Source: Gigaspora rosea
Taxonomy: Eukaryota > Glomeromycota > Glomeromycetes > Diversisporales > Gigasporaceae
Direction of reading: 5' to 3'
Length of the DNA stretch: 64,000 nt
Assembly: GCA_003550325.1 (NCBI GenBank)
Contig: QKWP01000371.1
Span: 100,549-164,548 of the forward strand
The translations under genes were made by a program, and so were the position numbers. Positions 40,534 to 51,669 of this stretch are shown here, piece by piece (positions within the stretch are counted from its first letter, which is position 1; each line of letters opens with the position of its first letter). The notes below the pieces were generated by a model that did not search any database, was not told the origin of the DNA, and worked only from the letters and a program-made list of their open reading frames with translations.

Positions 40534-42901
40534 CCAGTTTTCAGAAATGGTCTGTTGAGTCATTTGACATTTTCTGGATTCAACAAAAATCCAAAATCAT
40601 ATCAAGACCGGGATCGAGCTCATGCTTCGTTAGCCATTGAGTTGTTGAACCTCTCAAAGTCATCTGATCAAAGGGTAGTAGAGAAAGCGCTGTTGTTACA
40701 GAAACGTTTGAAGGTCAGTTTATGTGAAATGTATAATACTGCTTGTCAACATGTTACTACGCCCCTCGGTGCGTTCGAGGAAGGTTGGGTGCGTTCTAAC
40801 CTGATGGGGAGGAGAAGCATGATGGCTTCATTTATTATATGATTCTTTCATGTGTGCATGTTGACCAGGATGGACTACGCCCCTCGGTGCGTTCGAGGAA
40901 GGTTGGGTGCGTTCTAACCTGATGGGGAGGAGAAGCATGGCGGCTTCATTTATTATGATTCTTTCATGTGTACATCCTGTTTAATTTGTCCAAACATATT
41001 GCTGTATATTACAATTAATAATATTAAAGATTTAGCTAACTGTTCTAACTTTTTTTTCAATCTCTATCAACGGTGTAAGAATCAATCATCAGGAGAAATA
41101 GTTGATCCTATCTGGAGCAGGAGTAAAGAGATTGCGGAGTCCAAAGTTCGTTTATCACTAAGTGAAGTACTAGCTAAGGTGATTCAAAATTGAACCCTTT
41201 TTTTTACTGCGAATTCATCAATGGCTCAATTTTTAATTTTCAGACAAATATAAAAACAACTCTTACTGAAGAAATTAGTAGTTCTGGAAGCCAAAAGTAT
41301 TTTTTTAAAACCCATATGGAAATTTTCTTAATGATTATGTCTAACTTAATCCTATATAAAGTTCTTCTGATGCAATACCAATAGTGCAAGTAGAAGAAAC
41401 TCAGAAAGATGGGCATGCAGTTCAAGTATATAAATAATAATTTTGTATATAATTAACATATAATTACAGATCAATTGAATCTCGTATTATAGACCTTACC
41501 AATTGGGCAAAATTGTTAAAGCATGAAGACAAAATCGTATTAATGAAATCATTTAATAAGAAATTGGATAGGGAAAAATAAAAACGTTTGGATTTCATTA
41601 ACAATCCATCAAATAATTGTAATAAGTAATGATTGTATTTGTTTTTTTGTAAGTAGAGTTCCAATCCGGATAGCGTTTGTCCGAATCATTATTGGATATC
41701 TGGACATCGGATCTGTTTATCCGATCTGAATTATCCGGATTGGACCTCTATTTGTAAGCAGAGAAATTTGAATGATTTACAAGAGTGGAAAACTAAACTC
41801 TCAACTATTTGTTCTGAAGATGCTATATTAGCATCTGAAATAATTTCTTTCTTGTAAGCATCTAATTTAAGATATTGGTTTGATGTTATTTTTCTCTAAA
41901 GCAATTCATTTTTTATAGCCATAAATGTTGTCGTCGTGAGATCAATGTTTTAACAATTCCACTCAGGGTGCGCGATTATATATTAATGGTCTTGGGCCCA
42001 TTATTTGGAGATTTACTACAAGAATTTAATATCGGACAAATTCGAATTATTTTGGTATACATATTTGAAGCATTTTTTATGTATTTAATGTTAGCGAATT
42101 TTATTTATGATATCTGTAAAAATTTTTAGGATTGAAAAAGCATGTAATGCAATCAATTCCCGGAAACGAAAAAAGTTTAATGCTGAATATGTAAAATTAA
42201 GCACTGATACTACTAAGTTAGACATGTCTTTGGAGTTTGGAAACTTTAATGTAGAAATTATGACAGTGGAAGTTGGAAATATTGACATGAAGATAGATGA
42301 ACTTAAGCTACAATCTGATCTTACCGCTATAAAGATTAAATTAAAGGACATGATGGACGATTTTTATAATAAGCTTCACTTCAAGAAAAAGGAATTAGCA
42401 GATATCTTTACTATTGGAATTCAAATTACTGGTATATATATACATACTATATATATTTGAATTTTATATGATCTGATTTCATTTTTGTTTCAATAAAATC
42501 GTAGGTCACCATTGGTCTATCCTATGATTATGATTTAAAATTTTATTTCTTTACGGAAATGGCAACTGTGGATGTACCAAAGACTCCTTCAGCAATGGGA
42601 GACCTTTTACCAACGTTTATTACAACTTTGCTTGGACTTCGGGTTCGTTTTTTGTATTGCTAATATAATTTCAAGTCCATATATTTCTGCAAGCACTAAA
42701 TTTTGTTTAGCATACATTGCTTTCGCTTAATAATAAAATTTCACAGGATATCTGTACACCGGATCGGACACTCAGAGATAAACCTAATGAAAATTCACGC
42801 TACCATGCTTCACCTAAGTACATACGTAAAAAACCTTTATCTAATCCATTTTTGGTGGATCAAGAATACGAATTACAAAAGCACAAATGTCATATTAATT
42901 A
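40534..42901 (+). CDS. Unrecognised multi-exon gene (model incomplete)
   Basis: Several exon-like blocks on the plus strand have splice borders and coding character, but I do not recognise the family. They include NPKSYQDRDRAHASLAIELL (to 40,713), CKNQSSGEIVDPIWSRSKEI (to about 41,180), SIESRIIDLTNWAKLLKHED (from about 41,473), NLNDLQEWKTKLSTICSEDA (about 41,770-41,855) and CCRREINVLTIPLRVRDYIL (about 41,924-42,052). Then come a charged helical block with FNVEIMTVEVGNIDMKIDEL (about 42,128-42,433), LKFYFFTEMATVDVPKTPSA (to about 42,640) and a terminal exon ending LVDQEYELQKHKCHIN with TAG near 42,901. The helical middle could be a coiled coil. The start exon was not fixed, one block has an in-frame stop (REK-stop-KRLDF), and a 97-bp MITE sits at an exon edge. 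It could therefore be a decaying gene. Confidence 0.5.
40756..40970 (+). repeat. GC-rich 118-bp tandem duplication within an intron
   Basis: ACTACGCCCCTCGGTGCGTT and the following GAGGAAGGTTGGGTGCGTTC and CTGATGGGGAGGAGAAGCAT occur twice with a period of 118 (starts 40,756 and 40,874) and only small differences. The unit is far more GC-rich than its surroundings and lies between exon-like blocks of the unrecognised gene. Confidence 0.85.
41654..41750. mobile_element. 97-bp hAT-like MITE with perfect 8-bp target duplication
   Basis: The termini are TAGAGTTCCAATCCGGATA and TATCCGGATTGGACCTCTA. Both sides read TTTGTAAG (41,646-41,653 and 41,751-41,758). It is exceptionally short. The right-hand duplication provides an AG directly before the coding block QRNLNDLQEWK, so it may act as, or may have displaced, a splice acceptor. 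Confidence 0.9.
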
Positions 42902-43322
42902 GGTTTTACAATATTATATTAGTTTTAGTAAGTCTCATAAAGATAATTTGTAATACAATAACTTTTGTATTACAAATTTTTACTTGATCTTTGAGTTTAT
43001 ATAATTCTACAAATAAACTGTTTATAATTTAGGCAGGCTACCTATAGTTGAATGAACTTGTACAGTACTAATCGAATATAACGACTTGAAGTTTACCAAG
43101 TTAAATTTATCGTAACTAAGTACGGAATGTGTACTGATTTACTAAGTAAAAGTGTCATATAAACCCTATATCTATAATCTAACCCTAACCCAAATATCAA
43201 TCGATTTTAATTCAAAATCGGAAAAATCGGGTAATCTTGTATGTACTAAATATTATTGATTTATTTCGATTTTAGCATTGAGTTAGCCGTAATCATGTGA
43301 TCCCGGCTGGAATTAAAAAGAA
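42902..43322. other. Spacer downstream of the unrecognised gene
   Basis: AT-rich, with an inverted pair TTTGTAATACAATAAC / TTTTGTATTACAAATT near 42,948-42,980 that could act as a transcript hairpin or terminator. No gene is visible. Confidence 0.5.
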
Positions 43323-43917
43323 GGACAGGATTATGCGATGCGATGAGGTAAATTATGCGATTTGACTGAGGTCAATTATGCGATGAATGCGAAATAAATT
43401 TAAGATTATGCGAAATATTTAAATAGATTATGCGATCTTTATAGTGTTATTTATAGTGTTATTCACATATACTATTCTCGGATCTCGGAATTATTCGGAT
43501 ATTGCTTGCTCGTATTTTCAGTTCGTTTTCTACATCGGAACTTTTCGGAATTCTTTCCCACGTTAGCTATCCGTATCTACCAATCATATTTGAGTCACGT
43601 GACCTGAATGCTTTTATTTGCTTAATTATGCGAAGCATATGCATATGCATAGCATCGCATAATCTAGACACCCTACTACCGACACAGTACACACGTGATT
43701 TCGTTGAATCGACCTAGGGTGTCCAGGATTATGCGATGCGAAATTATGCGCATAATTAACCATTTTTTCGCATCGCATATGCTTCGCATAATTGAACAAA
43801 AAAGGCATAATGATCATGTGGGTGAATTGTGATTGGCAGATAGGTGTGTCGAAAATCGCCCGGCTAACGACGTAGAAAATCTCAAAATTGACCTCGATCA
43901 CATCGCATAATCCTGTC
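43323..43917. mobile_element. Two facing MITE-like units rich in ATTATGCGATGCG
   Basis: Unit A (about 43,323-43,675) runs from GGACAGGATTATGCGATGCG to GCATCGCATAATCTAGACAC followed by CCTA. Unit B (43,715 to about 43,917) runs from TAGGGTGTCCAGGATTATGC to CATCGCATAATCCTGTC. They are inverted with their TAGGGTGTC ends facing, about 39 bp apart. The subterminal words match those of the hAT-like element at 22,472-23,010. No target duplication was found, and the frames within are shadows. Confidence 0.65.
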
Positions 43918-43918
43918 T

Positions 43919-43951
43919 TTGATTGTTCCGGTCGATAATCGACCGGAACAA
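43919..43951. repeat. Perfect 33-bp palindrome
   Basis: GATTGTTCCGGTCGAT and its reverse complement ATCGACCGGAACAATC meet at one central A. It directly abuts repeat unit B and would form a strong hairpin. Confidence 0.9.
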
Positions 43952-44218
43952 TCAAAGACCAAACATTTTATGTCACATGATTAAATTCATATAGAAAAAT
44001 TTAAAATTTCGATAAAGGGAGTAAAAATTTCAAAAAAATTGCTTTCGAAAAATTTACGTCCCTCATAATATCCGAGAATGTATTACACTACAGGCCATGT
44101 GCATAATTACGACATTTGGGCAGTTAAAAGGTCTGTAGAATGAATTAATGACATAGTGTAATTTGAATTACGGCCTAAATTGAATTTAATTCAGATCATA
44201 TTCGAAATAATGCGCACG
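43952..44218. other. AT-rich spacer
   Basis: No gene, RNA or repeat recognised between the palindrome and the RPAP1-derived fragment. Confidence 0.5.
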
Positions 44219-44293
44219 GATAGAAATAATCAAAACGTTTAAGATTGAACTTTAATGAAGAAATATTTGTAGGGTAAAGCAGGATATTTATAT
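44219..44293 (+). pseudogene. Fragment copied from the 3' end of RPAP1
   Basis: GGATAGAAATAATCAAAACG, TTTAAGATTGAACTT and AGGGTAAAGCAGGATATTTA match the last codons and start of the 3' UTR of RPAP1 (minus strand, about 33,872-33,952) with a few substitutions. The copy lies about 10 kb away in opposite orientation. It keeps sequence beyond the stop codon and shows no poly(A), so it is a small DNA-level duplication or a very short retrocopy. Confidence 0.85.
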
Positions 44294-44792
44294 TGTTTAT
44301 AATAATGACAATTCACCTGTACGATTAATTCTTCGATTACCAAATTTATTAGCGCGATTGATAAAGTTAAAATATCATAGATATGTTGCTCATTAATATA
44401 ATAGATATTGGTAACAATATCACATCGTTGGAAATATTAAGACACTATCCCAAAATTTATTTTTAACCAAAAATAGGCTTCACAGTTTTTTTTTTGACAA
44501 TCTAAATTGGTTAATTCGGCTTCTGTATACAATTCTAAATTCCATGGCTATCAAATTCTATTAAATCTAGTGAAATGCCACATAGTAGTATGTTATATAC
44601 ATGATATAAACTACAACTAATTACATGAAGTCGATTTAAACAGCCAGAGTAAAAAATAAACTTGTAAAAAAAATAAAAAAAAATATAAAAATAAAAATTT
44701 GAAATCTAATAAATCTGCAAACCTTTTTTTTTTAAAAAGTTTGTTCACCAAATCCAATGAGAAAGTAATGTGATATATATATTCATCATCTA
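44294..44792. other. Spacer, 3' side of the RNF10-like gene
   Basis: AT-rich with no recognised feature. The 3' UTR and polyadenylation site of the RNF10-like gene must lie in its right part. Confidence 0.5.
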
Positions 44793-47700
44793 TTATTGTT
44801 GCCTCTGGCCTCCTGTAGACATTAATACAAGTTTCTTCTTTTTGTGTTTCTTACCAACGTATACTTCCTCTTCTTTAAAATCCCAACCATTGTCAACAAA
44901 GTCTTCCTCGTTTTTAGCTAAGTTTTTTCTGCTGGCAACATTAGCAAAGGATACCGCAGGAGTTCCCCAAACGGTTTTTGGTCCATTGGATGAAGTGTTC
45001 AGATTGTTATTTATATGACCATTGCCAAAATCCATTTCAATAGAAAGTTGTGGTATTGTGCTGCTACTGTGACTAGTTTCACCAAATACATTCTGTTGGA
45101 AGAATGAATCAGAATTAAGACTTTCTTGGGTGTTTTTATAATGACGTTCTTTATGTGCTGCTTTTTCTTCCTTACGGGCCTTTTCTTTACGACGATTTCG
45201 GCGTTGTCGAAGCTCATCTTTGTAAAATGATGAAATAATCGTGTTATGTTGTACTTACAAGGATAAACAATAATTTAAGACTAAAATTAAAGATGAACGT
45301 ACTTTCAAATATTTGTAACGTAGAATCAGAAACTACTCCCTTTAAATCCACCTCTAAAAATGTTACGTCACAACTTAAAGGCAAATGGCTGAGATACTTG
45401 CAACGTTTTCTAAATTCCTGAGAAATAAAAAAATTATTAATAAATTCATATATTTAAATGTAATATATATATGAAATAAATTATGAAATAAATAAATACC
45501 TCAGTGATTGTAGATTCTTCTACATTAACAATACGTACAGATATCTCATTTGGAAATTGCTCGTACGTTCCAAACTCTTGCTTCAAGATACGAATATCCA
45601 ATGGATGCAGATATACATGTTGACCATCTTCTGATTGGTAAAAATAGTATGTACAATCACTGTAAGTAACAGGCTGCAAAACTTTTACTTTCGATCTTGA
45701 TTCAGGAGTTGATTGAGGGACATTGGCAATATGAGATTGCTCTCTAAATTCATTAGGTAAAAAAGCTGGTGGGCTACTTCCTGAATCTGAAGATGACTCA
45801 GAACTGGTGTTTTTATCTGATGAAATGCTGGTTATAGGATCAGTTTTTATAATTGTGGTGTCATGTAATGTTTGATCGCCCAATTGTTCATGCTTTGAAT
45901 CTGAAGAGCTTTCATTTGACTGATCAGCAAGTAACCGGTTAAGTTCAACTTTATTAATTAATTCACGAGCACGCCATTCAGCCTGAATAATATCATTACT
46001 TGACAACTTTTGAAAATTTTCCAAGTGTTCCTATATACGATAAAGTTAAACATTATGTATTGAACACCAATTTTAAGTTGTCCAGCACATATTATATTAT
46101 ACCTTAACATTGACAATAGCCATTTCAATAAACGGAATTTCATCGTCCGAATTCCAATTTTTGACATCCTGTAACATATTTTGAAGGTCTTCTAGATCTC
46201 GATTGTATTCTTTTTCCATGTACTCTAGTGATGCGAGCATCAATTTTGAGAAAATAAGGACATCTGGGATAAAATGCCATGGGGCAGAAAAATTAGAAAG
46301 CGTGCCGTCACGAAGTATCCAAGTGGACGAACGAGGAAGTGCAATTGTTGAATTCTGTATTAAAAATAAAAATAATTAGACATTGCGATAGAATTTTATT
46401 ATGCAATAACATTAAATAAAATCATACAGCATTTCTTTGAATGAGACGCATTGTGATCATTTCATCTCCCTTAGCCGCTTCACCATCCTCGATTTTTCCA
46501 ATATTTCTTACGGACCAAAATCGTACACTCTTGAGATCTTTGGCGTATACAGCATCCCAACAAATAGGACACTTACGCCACTTCTTATTAGGTCTATCCT
46601 TCTCATCAATTAACATCAAGTAATGAAGGATACATGAAAGACAATAAGTATGACCACATTTGGTCACACGAGCTGCGGTTGGTTTTTGCAAACAAATTGG
46701 ACAGCTTGGTGTAGTAGGAGTTGTGATGACCTAAAGCAAAATGCTTTTAGAATCTAGAAAACAGTATATTATATTAAAAGATCACAATATGTTAAATTTA
46801 GCTTACAACTTGTTCGATGCTCTCCCATTGTAATAAAAGATCTGTCATAAAATTTATTATTCAGAAGTATAACTACAAAATAAATAATAATAGAAAAACT
46901 TTTACATACCTGGGTCAAAATTATAAACAGAATAATCGCCCATTGAATTGACAAGGAACCGAAAACTATTAAAAAAAAAAAAAGGAAAAACAGGTATTAA
47001 ATAAAATGACTCATGATAATAACATAAAATATTTATATATTTGAAATTATGTTTACATACTTGGCATTAACAAAACGTTCTTTATTAAATGGTTGATAAT
47101 TAATAGCTTTATGTCTGCGCGGAGTACTGGAAACAGAACGTTGGCGTGGTGGAAACGAAAAATTCAAAAGGTGATTAAGAGAGATTTGCCCCCTCTTGTT
47201 AGGTGCGCCATACGACTAAAAAGTTGGATTAGGAATTAACACCTATAACATGTTTTCCAATTAAGTAAATAATAATCAGCAAATAATAAACGAGTTCACT
47301 TACTACAGGGTTCGTATCATTTAGCGACATATCATCAAATGCAGACACTGTATTTGTGATAGAAACCTGAAATTCTTCGGCTTTATTTGTTTCATTACCT
47401 TCGCCCGAAAGTTGAATTACACTTTTATCACCATTTCTCGAATCAGAATTGGATTGATTGGATTGATTGCGTTGATGGTGATTAGATTGACGTTTTTGTC
47501 TACGATGAGGATTACTGTTCCTCTTGTTATTGTTGTTCATGCTCGATCGGACTAAATTGACGTTATATAATATTATTAGATAACGCATGAACCAAAATCA
47601 ACGTGCAATTAAAAAGTTTCTAAAGCATTTAGATTACCATTTTGATCTCCTTGGGCGTGATAACTTTGATTTTTCGAAACAGATCTTTTAACGTCAGGCT

Positions 47701-47794
47701 GGTGCAAGATCTGAGCTCGTGAGACAATAGGAGATGAAGAATTTGTCCTGGATGGCACATTTTGGGGAACGAAGGCGGGTGCGTTGATGTTCAT
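44793..47794 (-). CDS. RNF10: RNF10/Mag2-like RING finger protein, ten exons
   Basis: RNF10 and yeast Mag2 are RING E3 ligases acting on small ribosomal subunit proteins during ribosome quality control. Exons that keep frame on the minus strand are 47794-47638, 47551-47304, 47215-47061, 46965-46910, 46841-46807, 46730-46428, 46354-46103, 46030-45500, 45417-45303 and 45217-44793, giving about 758 residues (human RNF10 about 810). A low-complexity Asn/Gln/Ser N-terminus precedes the family block [12 protein letters not shown]...FRFLV and [12 protein letters not shown]. The C3HC4 RING reads [29 protein letters not shown], then [12 protein letters not shown]. Downstream is [20 protein letters not shown], also conserved in RNF10. 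The C-terminus is basic ([19 protein letters not shown]). Confidence 0.9.
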
Positions 47795-48830
47795 CGTGGA
47801 TCCGATGATGAAAATTGTTGTTATAAAATGTACGAGGATTTTGTGGTTTTCTCGGAGAAAAAAGTATCAAATAATTCCAATTGCTTGATGCAATAATGGT
47901 TTCCAGGGATAATGCAAGGATTAGGGGATATAACCAATTTGGAGGATATAAATTATACAAAGAATATATGTCGTTTGATTTTTGCCGGTTTTTCTTCTCT
48001 AAGTTGAGAAGAATCGGATATGCAAAAAAGAATAAGCTATTGTTTGGTAAGAACCAGTTTACTGGAGTTCTCTTGGAACTAGCAATAAAATTTATTAATA
48101 ATAAAAATAGTATTCGCTCCATTTAGAAAAGGTTAAAGGAATCCATGCTGTGCAAAATAATAATAATAATAATGGTATATTAAAAAAAATAAATAAAATA
48201 AATAAATAAAAATTAAAAAGTTTAATAATTAATTAAAAGAGGAAATGGTGTTAATTGTTAATTATGACGAGAGAACAAAGAAGATTGATTTGCTCTTCCC
48301 TTTTCTCTGAGTAAAATATAAAATGTGAGCTATATAGATATTTGCTTTCTCACAATTATAAATTAATAAATCAAGACTGTGAAATATGATAACTGCGCAA
48401 AGATTTATAATATGTGGAAATCTTAAGTGTTGTGCAAACCGCCTCTGTGCGTTATTGCTAGAGAACCAGTTGTAATAGAGATCAACTTATGTTTACAGTA
48501 TGAAATAAATACGTCGAAGACGCAAGATAAAATATTGAAGAACTTGGGAAATTTCAAGTTCAAAGAGACTGCGTAGCTTATCCACTTTCTTTATACCACG
48601 TTCTGTACAACCGAAGTACTTAGTACGTTCACGTGATCAAAGATGATGGTCTTTATATTATGATGATATATAATATATATATATAATATACAATAGTGTT
48701 TATTTCAAAATAAAATAGAGGCGCAAACATCTATATGTTTTTACCTCCAATCAAACCAATAAATTCTCAAAAGAGAACTCAGAACCCGAACTAGTAATTA
48801 ATAAATGCTTAATGTTTTTTTTTTTTATTA
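47795..48830. other. Region between the RNF10-like start and the PEX11 stop
   Basis: This holds the RNF10-like promoter and 5' UTR and the PEX11 3' end. There is an (AAT)n run near 48,153-48,172 and an AT-rich block after it. Frames at 47,881-48,126 and 47,694-48,122 show no domain. I see no RNA gene. Confidence 0.55.
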
Positions 48831-50017
48831 TTATTCATCATTCACCGTAGCCCTCCAGGCATGGGACAATTCGTAGAACGCAGCAAGCGTTCCAAATACT
48901 CCCACTCCGACATCGGGAAATCGAGAATTCTCAACTGACCAATGTAGCTAATAGACGATAAACATGATAAAAAAAAAAAATTGTTAGATATGAGAGAATA
49001 TAATTTCGTATAATCTATATTATTATTTACCGTTAACGGAAAATACCCGACGTTGATAAGAGTTTCTCTGAAGATTCTGTCACCTTCAGCCTTCAATTCT
49101 CTTTTTTGCTTCTGGACGGTCTCAACATCCTCACCATCCACCCGTAGTTCACGCCTACGTCTTTTGAGGATGCTCCATTCGGATGCGAGGTGCCAGAATT
49201 GAAGGACGACGTAAAGCGCCCACCAACGACAACTCCATATGCTACACCGAGTCATCCGTTCATCGGACATAAAAATAATTTTGTGATATGCCTATAATAA
49301 AAAAAATTTGATAATAAAATTAGTGATATTAGATATAAAATAACTTGAGAACTTTATGAAAAGAGACCACGAACCAACCACCAGGCTTGTTCAAGGGGGT
49401 AATAAAATACCAAGGCCAAATTTTGTAGCCTTTTGATATTGAGGAGGAGCGGAGCTCCCGACGCTGATTTATCATGTTCAATACGAATCATCCATTGTAT
49501 CAGAGGAAGAAGCCCGTAAAATCTATTAAAAAAGTGAATTTTCGTTAGTGATATTCAGAGATCTATTAATTAATATTATTTCCCTGAAGGAAAACAAACT
49601 AATCAAGAGTTCACTTATTCTATTATTGATTGAATAAGAATAATACCTATCCTACTTCTCGTGGGTAAAGACGGTAAAAGAAGCCTGTTAAAAAACTCAC
49701 CGTAGAAGAACCCTAAAGTCTGCCACCGGAACACCTAAATTGTTGAGGCGTTCAGCCAGGGAGGTCCTGCCGGCACGTAAAAGAAACCATATCAAGACTT
49801 TAGAAAAGTATTGTACCAGCTACAGGTACAAAAAGAGTAAACATCTCTTTGAGATTTGCGGAAACTCGATCATCATAGTGATTAACGTAACACGCAAACA
49901 TACCGCTAAAAGTTTATCAAGACTCGGCACCGAGTTACAAAATTTGACAAGACGATCTAGGGTGGGACTAGGCTGAAAATGGCCCGCGAGAGCCAACGGT
50001 CTTGAAAGGGCACCCAT
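48831..50017 (-). CDS. PEX11: Peroxisomal membrane protein PEX11 homolog, five exons
   Basis: PEX11 proteins bend and elongate the peroxisome membrane before division. Exons on the minus strand are 50017-49904, 49819-49701, 49522-49375, 49291-49031 and 48947-48831, all joining in phase, for about 252 residues, the usual family length. The family pattern is visible as LDRLVKFCNSVPSLDKLLA-LVQYFSKVLIW, then ASGAPLLLNIKRLQNLALVF followed by YYPLEQAWWLA (peripheral/membrane helix). After this come a charged segment WSILKRRRRELRVDGEDVET and a C-terminal hydrophobic part with LHWSVE and FGTLAAFYELSHAWR. The start at ATG 50,017 (MGALSR) is chosen; an open frame continues upstream to 50,089, so an extra 5' exon is possible. 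Confidence 0.85.
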
Positions 50018-51216
50018 TGGAGATCGCGTATGAGTTGACTGAAATATATGACTATAAATCCAGCAATATAATATCACTAGGATTATCATAGATTATATCA
50101 GCCAATTATTCAAAAAAATAATGGTTTTTTTATATTAAGATGAGAGGTATTTTATGATCTTTACTTACATATGTATTAAAATAGTATCTCATTTTTTTCA
50201 TATATAACTATATATATATAGCTATCTGCTATATAGCTGATAGTGGGGATTTTTTATATATATTTTATATAATGAATAGAACATCGCGCGTGAGATAAAA
50301 ACTCATTTGTGTGTAGTACACGTGATTTTTTATTAAAATCCTGAGTAACGTAAAGTATAAGGGCAAATTTTTACTATATATAAAAGTGCATAAGTATACT
50401 AAACGTTATTGTTATCAATAAAATTTTTTTAATATGTCCTTTAATACTATCTGTAACACTATCAGCTGTAGTGCTTTTTTTATATGCGTCAACTAACTGA
50501 CCATTCGGATCCATTATTAAATAAAAAAATATTCAAAGCCGCTGTTAAGTTTTTAATTATATTTGATCTTTTTTTTTTTGAGAAACTTTACTTTGTAAGC
50601 ACACGGCATTTACTATGATGTACTCTATATTAGTTAGATTACAGATAATTAATAACAGTATTTATGAAATTTTAATATTAAATGCCGCCATATATCATTA
50701 TAAAATGTCGACGATTTGCTACTTAAATACCAAATCTCATACCATACTTGCATAGCACAACGTAGATAGTAACGATCTGTTTTTGGAGCGTAACATATTG
50801 ACAGAAGCCTAAAAATAAACTATATTGTAAAATAAGCTAAGACAATGTAGAATGGCGAATGATTCTCTAATTACAAACTGTTAAAAAAAAAAAGCATAAT
50901 ATCTATACTTGAATAATAAACTTTTTTTTTATTAACTTAAATAGATCTATTGAGAGTAAAGATCTTTAACAGCTCAGTTAAATAGTATATATATATACAT
51001 GTTGTGCAAGAAATTTAAAAACCTCATTAAAGATAAGTTGAATTTACTATTAATTATATTTTACCCTTTGTTTTTTCCTATTAACAGACAGATTACCAGA
51101 AGCAATGAATATGTTTGAGAGCAGTAATACTCATAGTATAACAACTATTATACAAATAATTAGTTTTACAAAATAATTTAGCCCTTGTTATTGGAATTAG
51201 ACTTATAATTAAAATT
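50018..51216. other. AT-rich spacer upstream of PEX11
   Basis: This contains the PEX11 promoter on its left. The rest is low-complexity AT-rich DNA, with a TATATAGCTATCTGCTATATAGC imperfect inverted repeat near 50,213-50,236. No gene or RNA recognised. Confidence 0.5.
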
Positions 51217-51233
51217 AAAATTAGTACAATTTA
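51217..51233. repeat. Left target-site duplication of LINE-C
   Basis: AAAATTAGTACAATTTA is identical to 58,671-58,687, directly behind the poly(A)-like end of LINE-C. Confidence 0.95.
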
Positions 51234-51285
51234 GTGGAGGACCAAGATTATGACGGCCAGACCCAACTTACAGGGCAGGCTATGG

Positions 51286-51665
51286 CAGTGTTGTCATGGG
51301 ACACGGACACGGACAGCGGACAGTCCGGGACGGGACGTCCAGGACATGTCCGCCCAGAATTTTTTTTGTCCCGGACATTCGGCGAATCAACACGTAATCA
51401 CCAACCAATAAAATTCGTTGTATCCATCATAAATTATTATCATTTTTTACGAAACGCAAACCAAGGGTCTGTATAATTCCGCAATTTGATGGTTTTACCC
51501 AGTGGACATGTCCCGGACATAGTAGGGACAAAGTTAAAAATTAGTGGTGTTGGGACATTATTGCGAACATGTCCCGGACGTCCCGTCCCGGACTGTCCAT
51601 GTCCGTGAAAATTGGCAGGACAATGTTCGTGAAAATTGGCAGGACAATGTCCGTGTACAACACTG
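51286..51665. mobile_element. 380-bp hAT-like MITE nested in the start of LINE-C
   Basis: The termini CAGTGTTGTCATGGGACA and GTCCGTGTACAACACTG are inverted repeats with subterminal GGACATGTCC / GTCCCGGAC words. The flanks GGCTATGG (51,278-51,285) and AGCTATGG (51,666-51,673) form an 8-bp duplication with one mismatch. The first ATG of the long LINE frame (51,670) lies in the right-hand flank. Without the insert the frame runs straight through ...TGQAMVPCATVRTEL. Confidence 0.9.
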
Positions 51666-51669
51666 AGCT

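Noticed and set aside
43502-43955. Frames over the ATTATGCGATGCG repeats
   Set aside because: They read through repeat units on both strands and are interrupted elsewhere.
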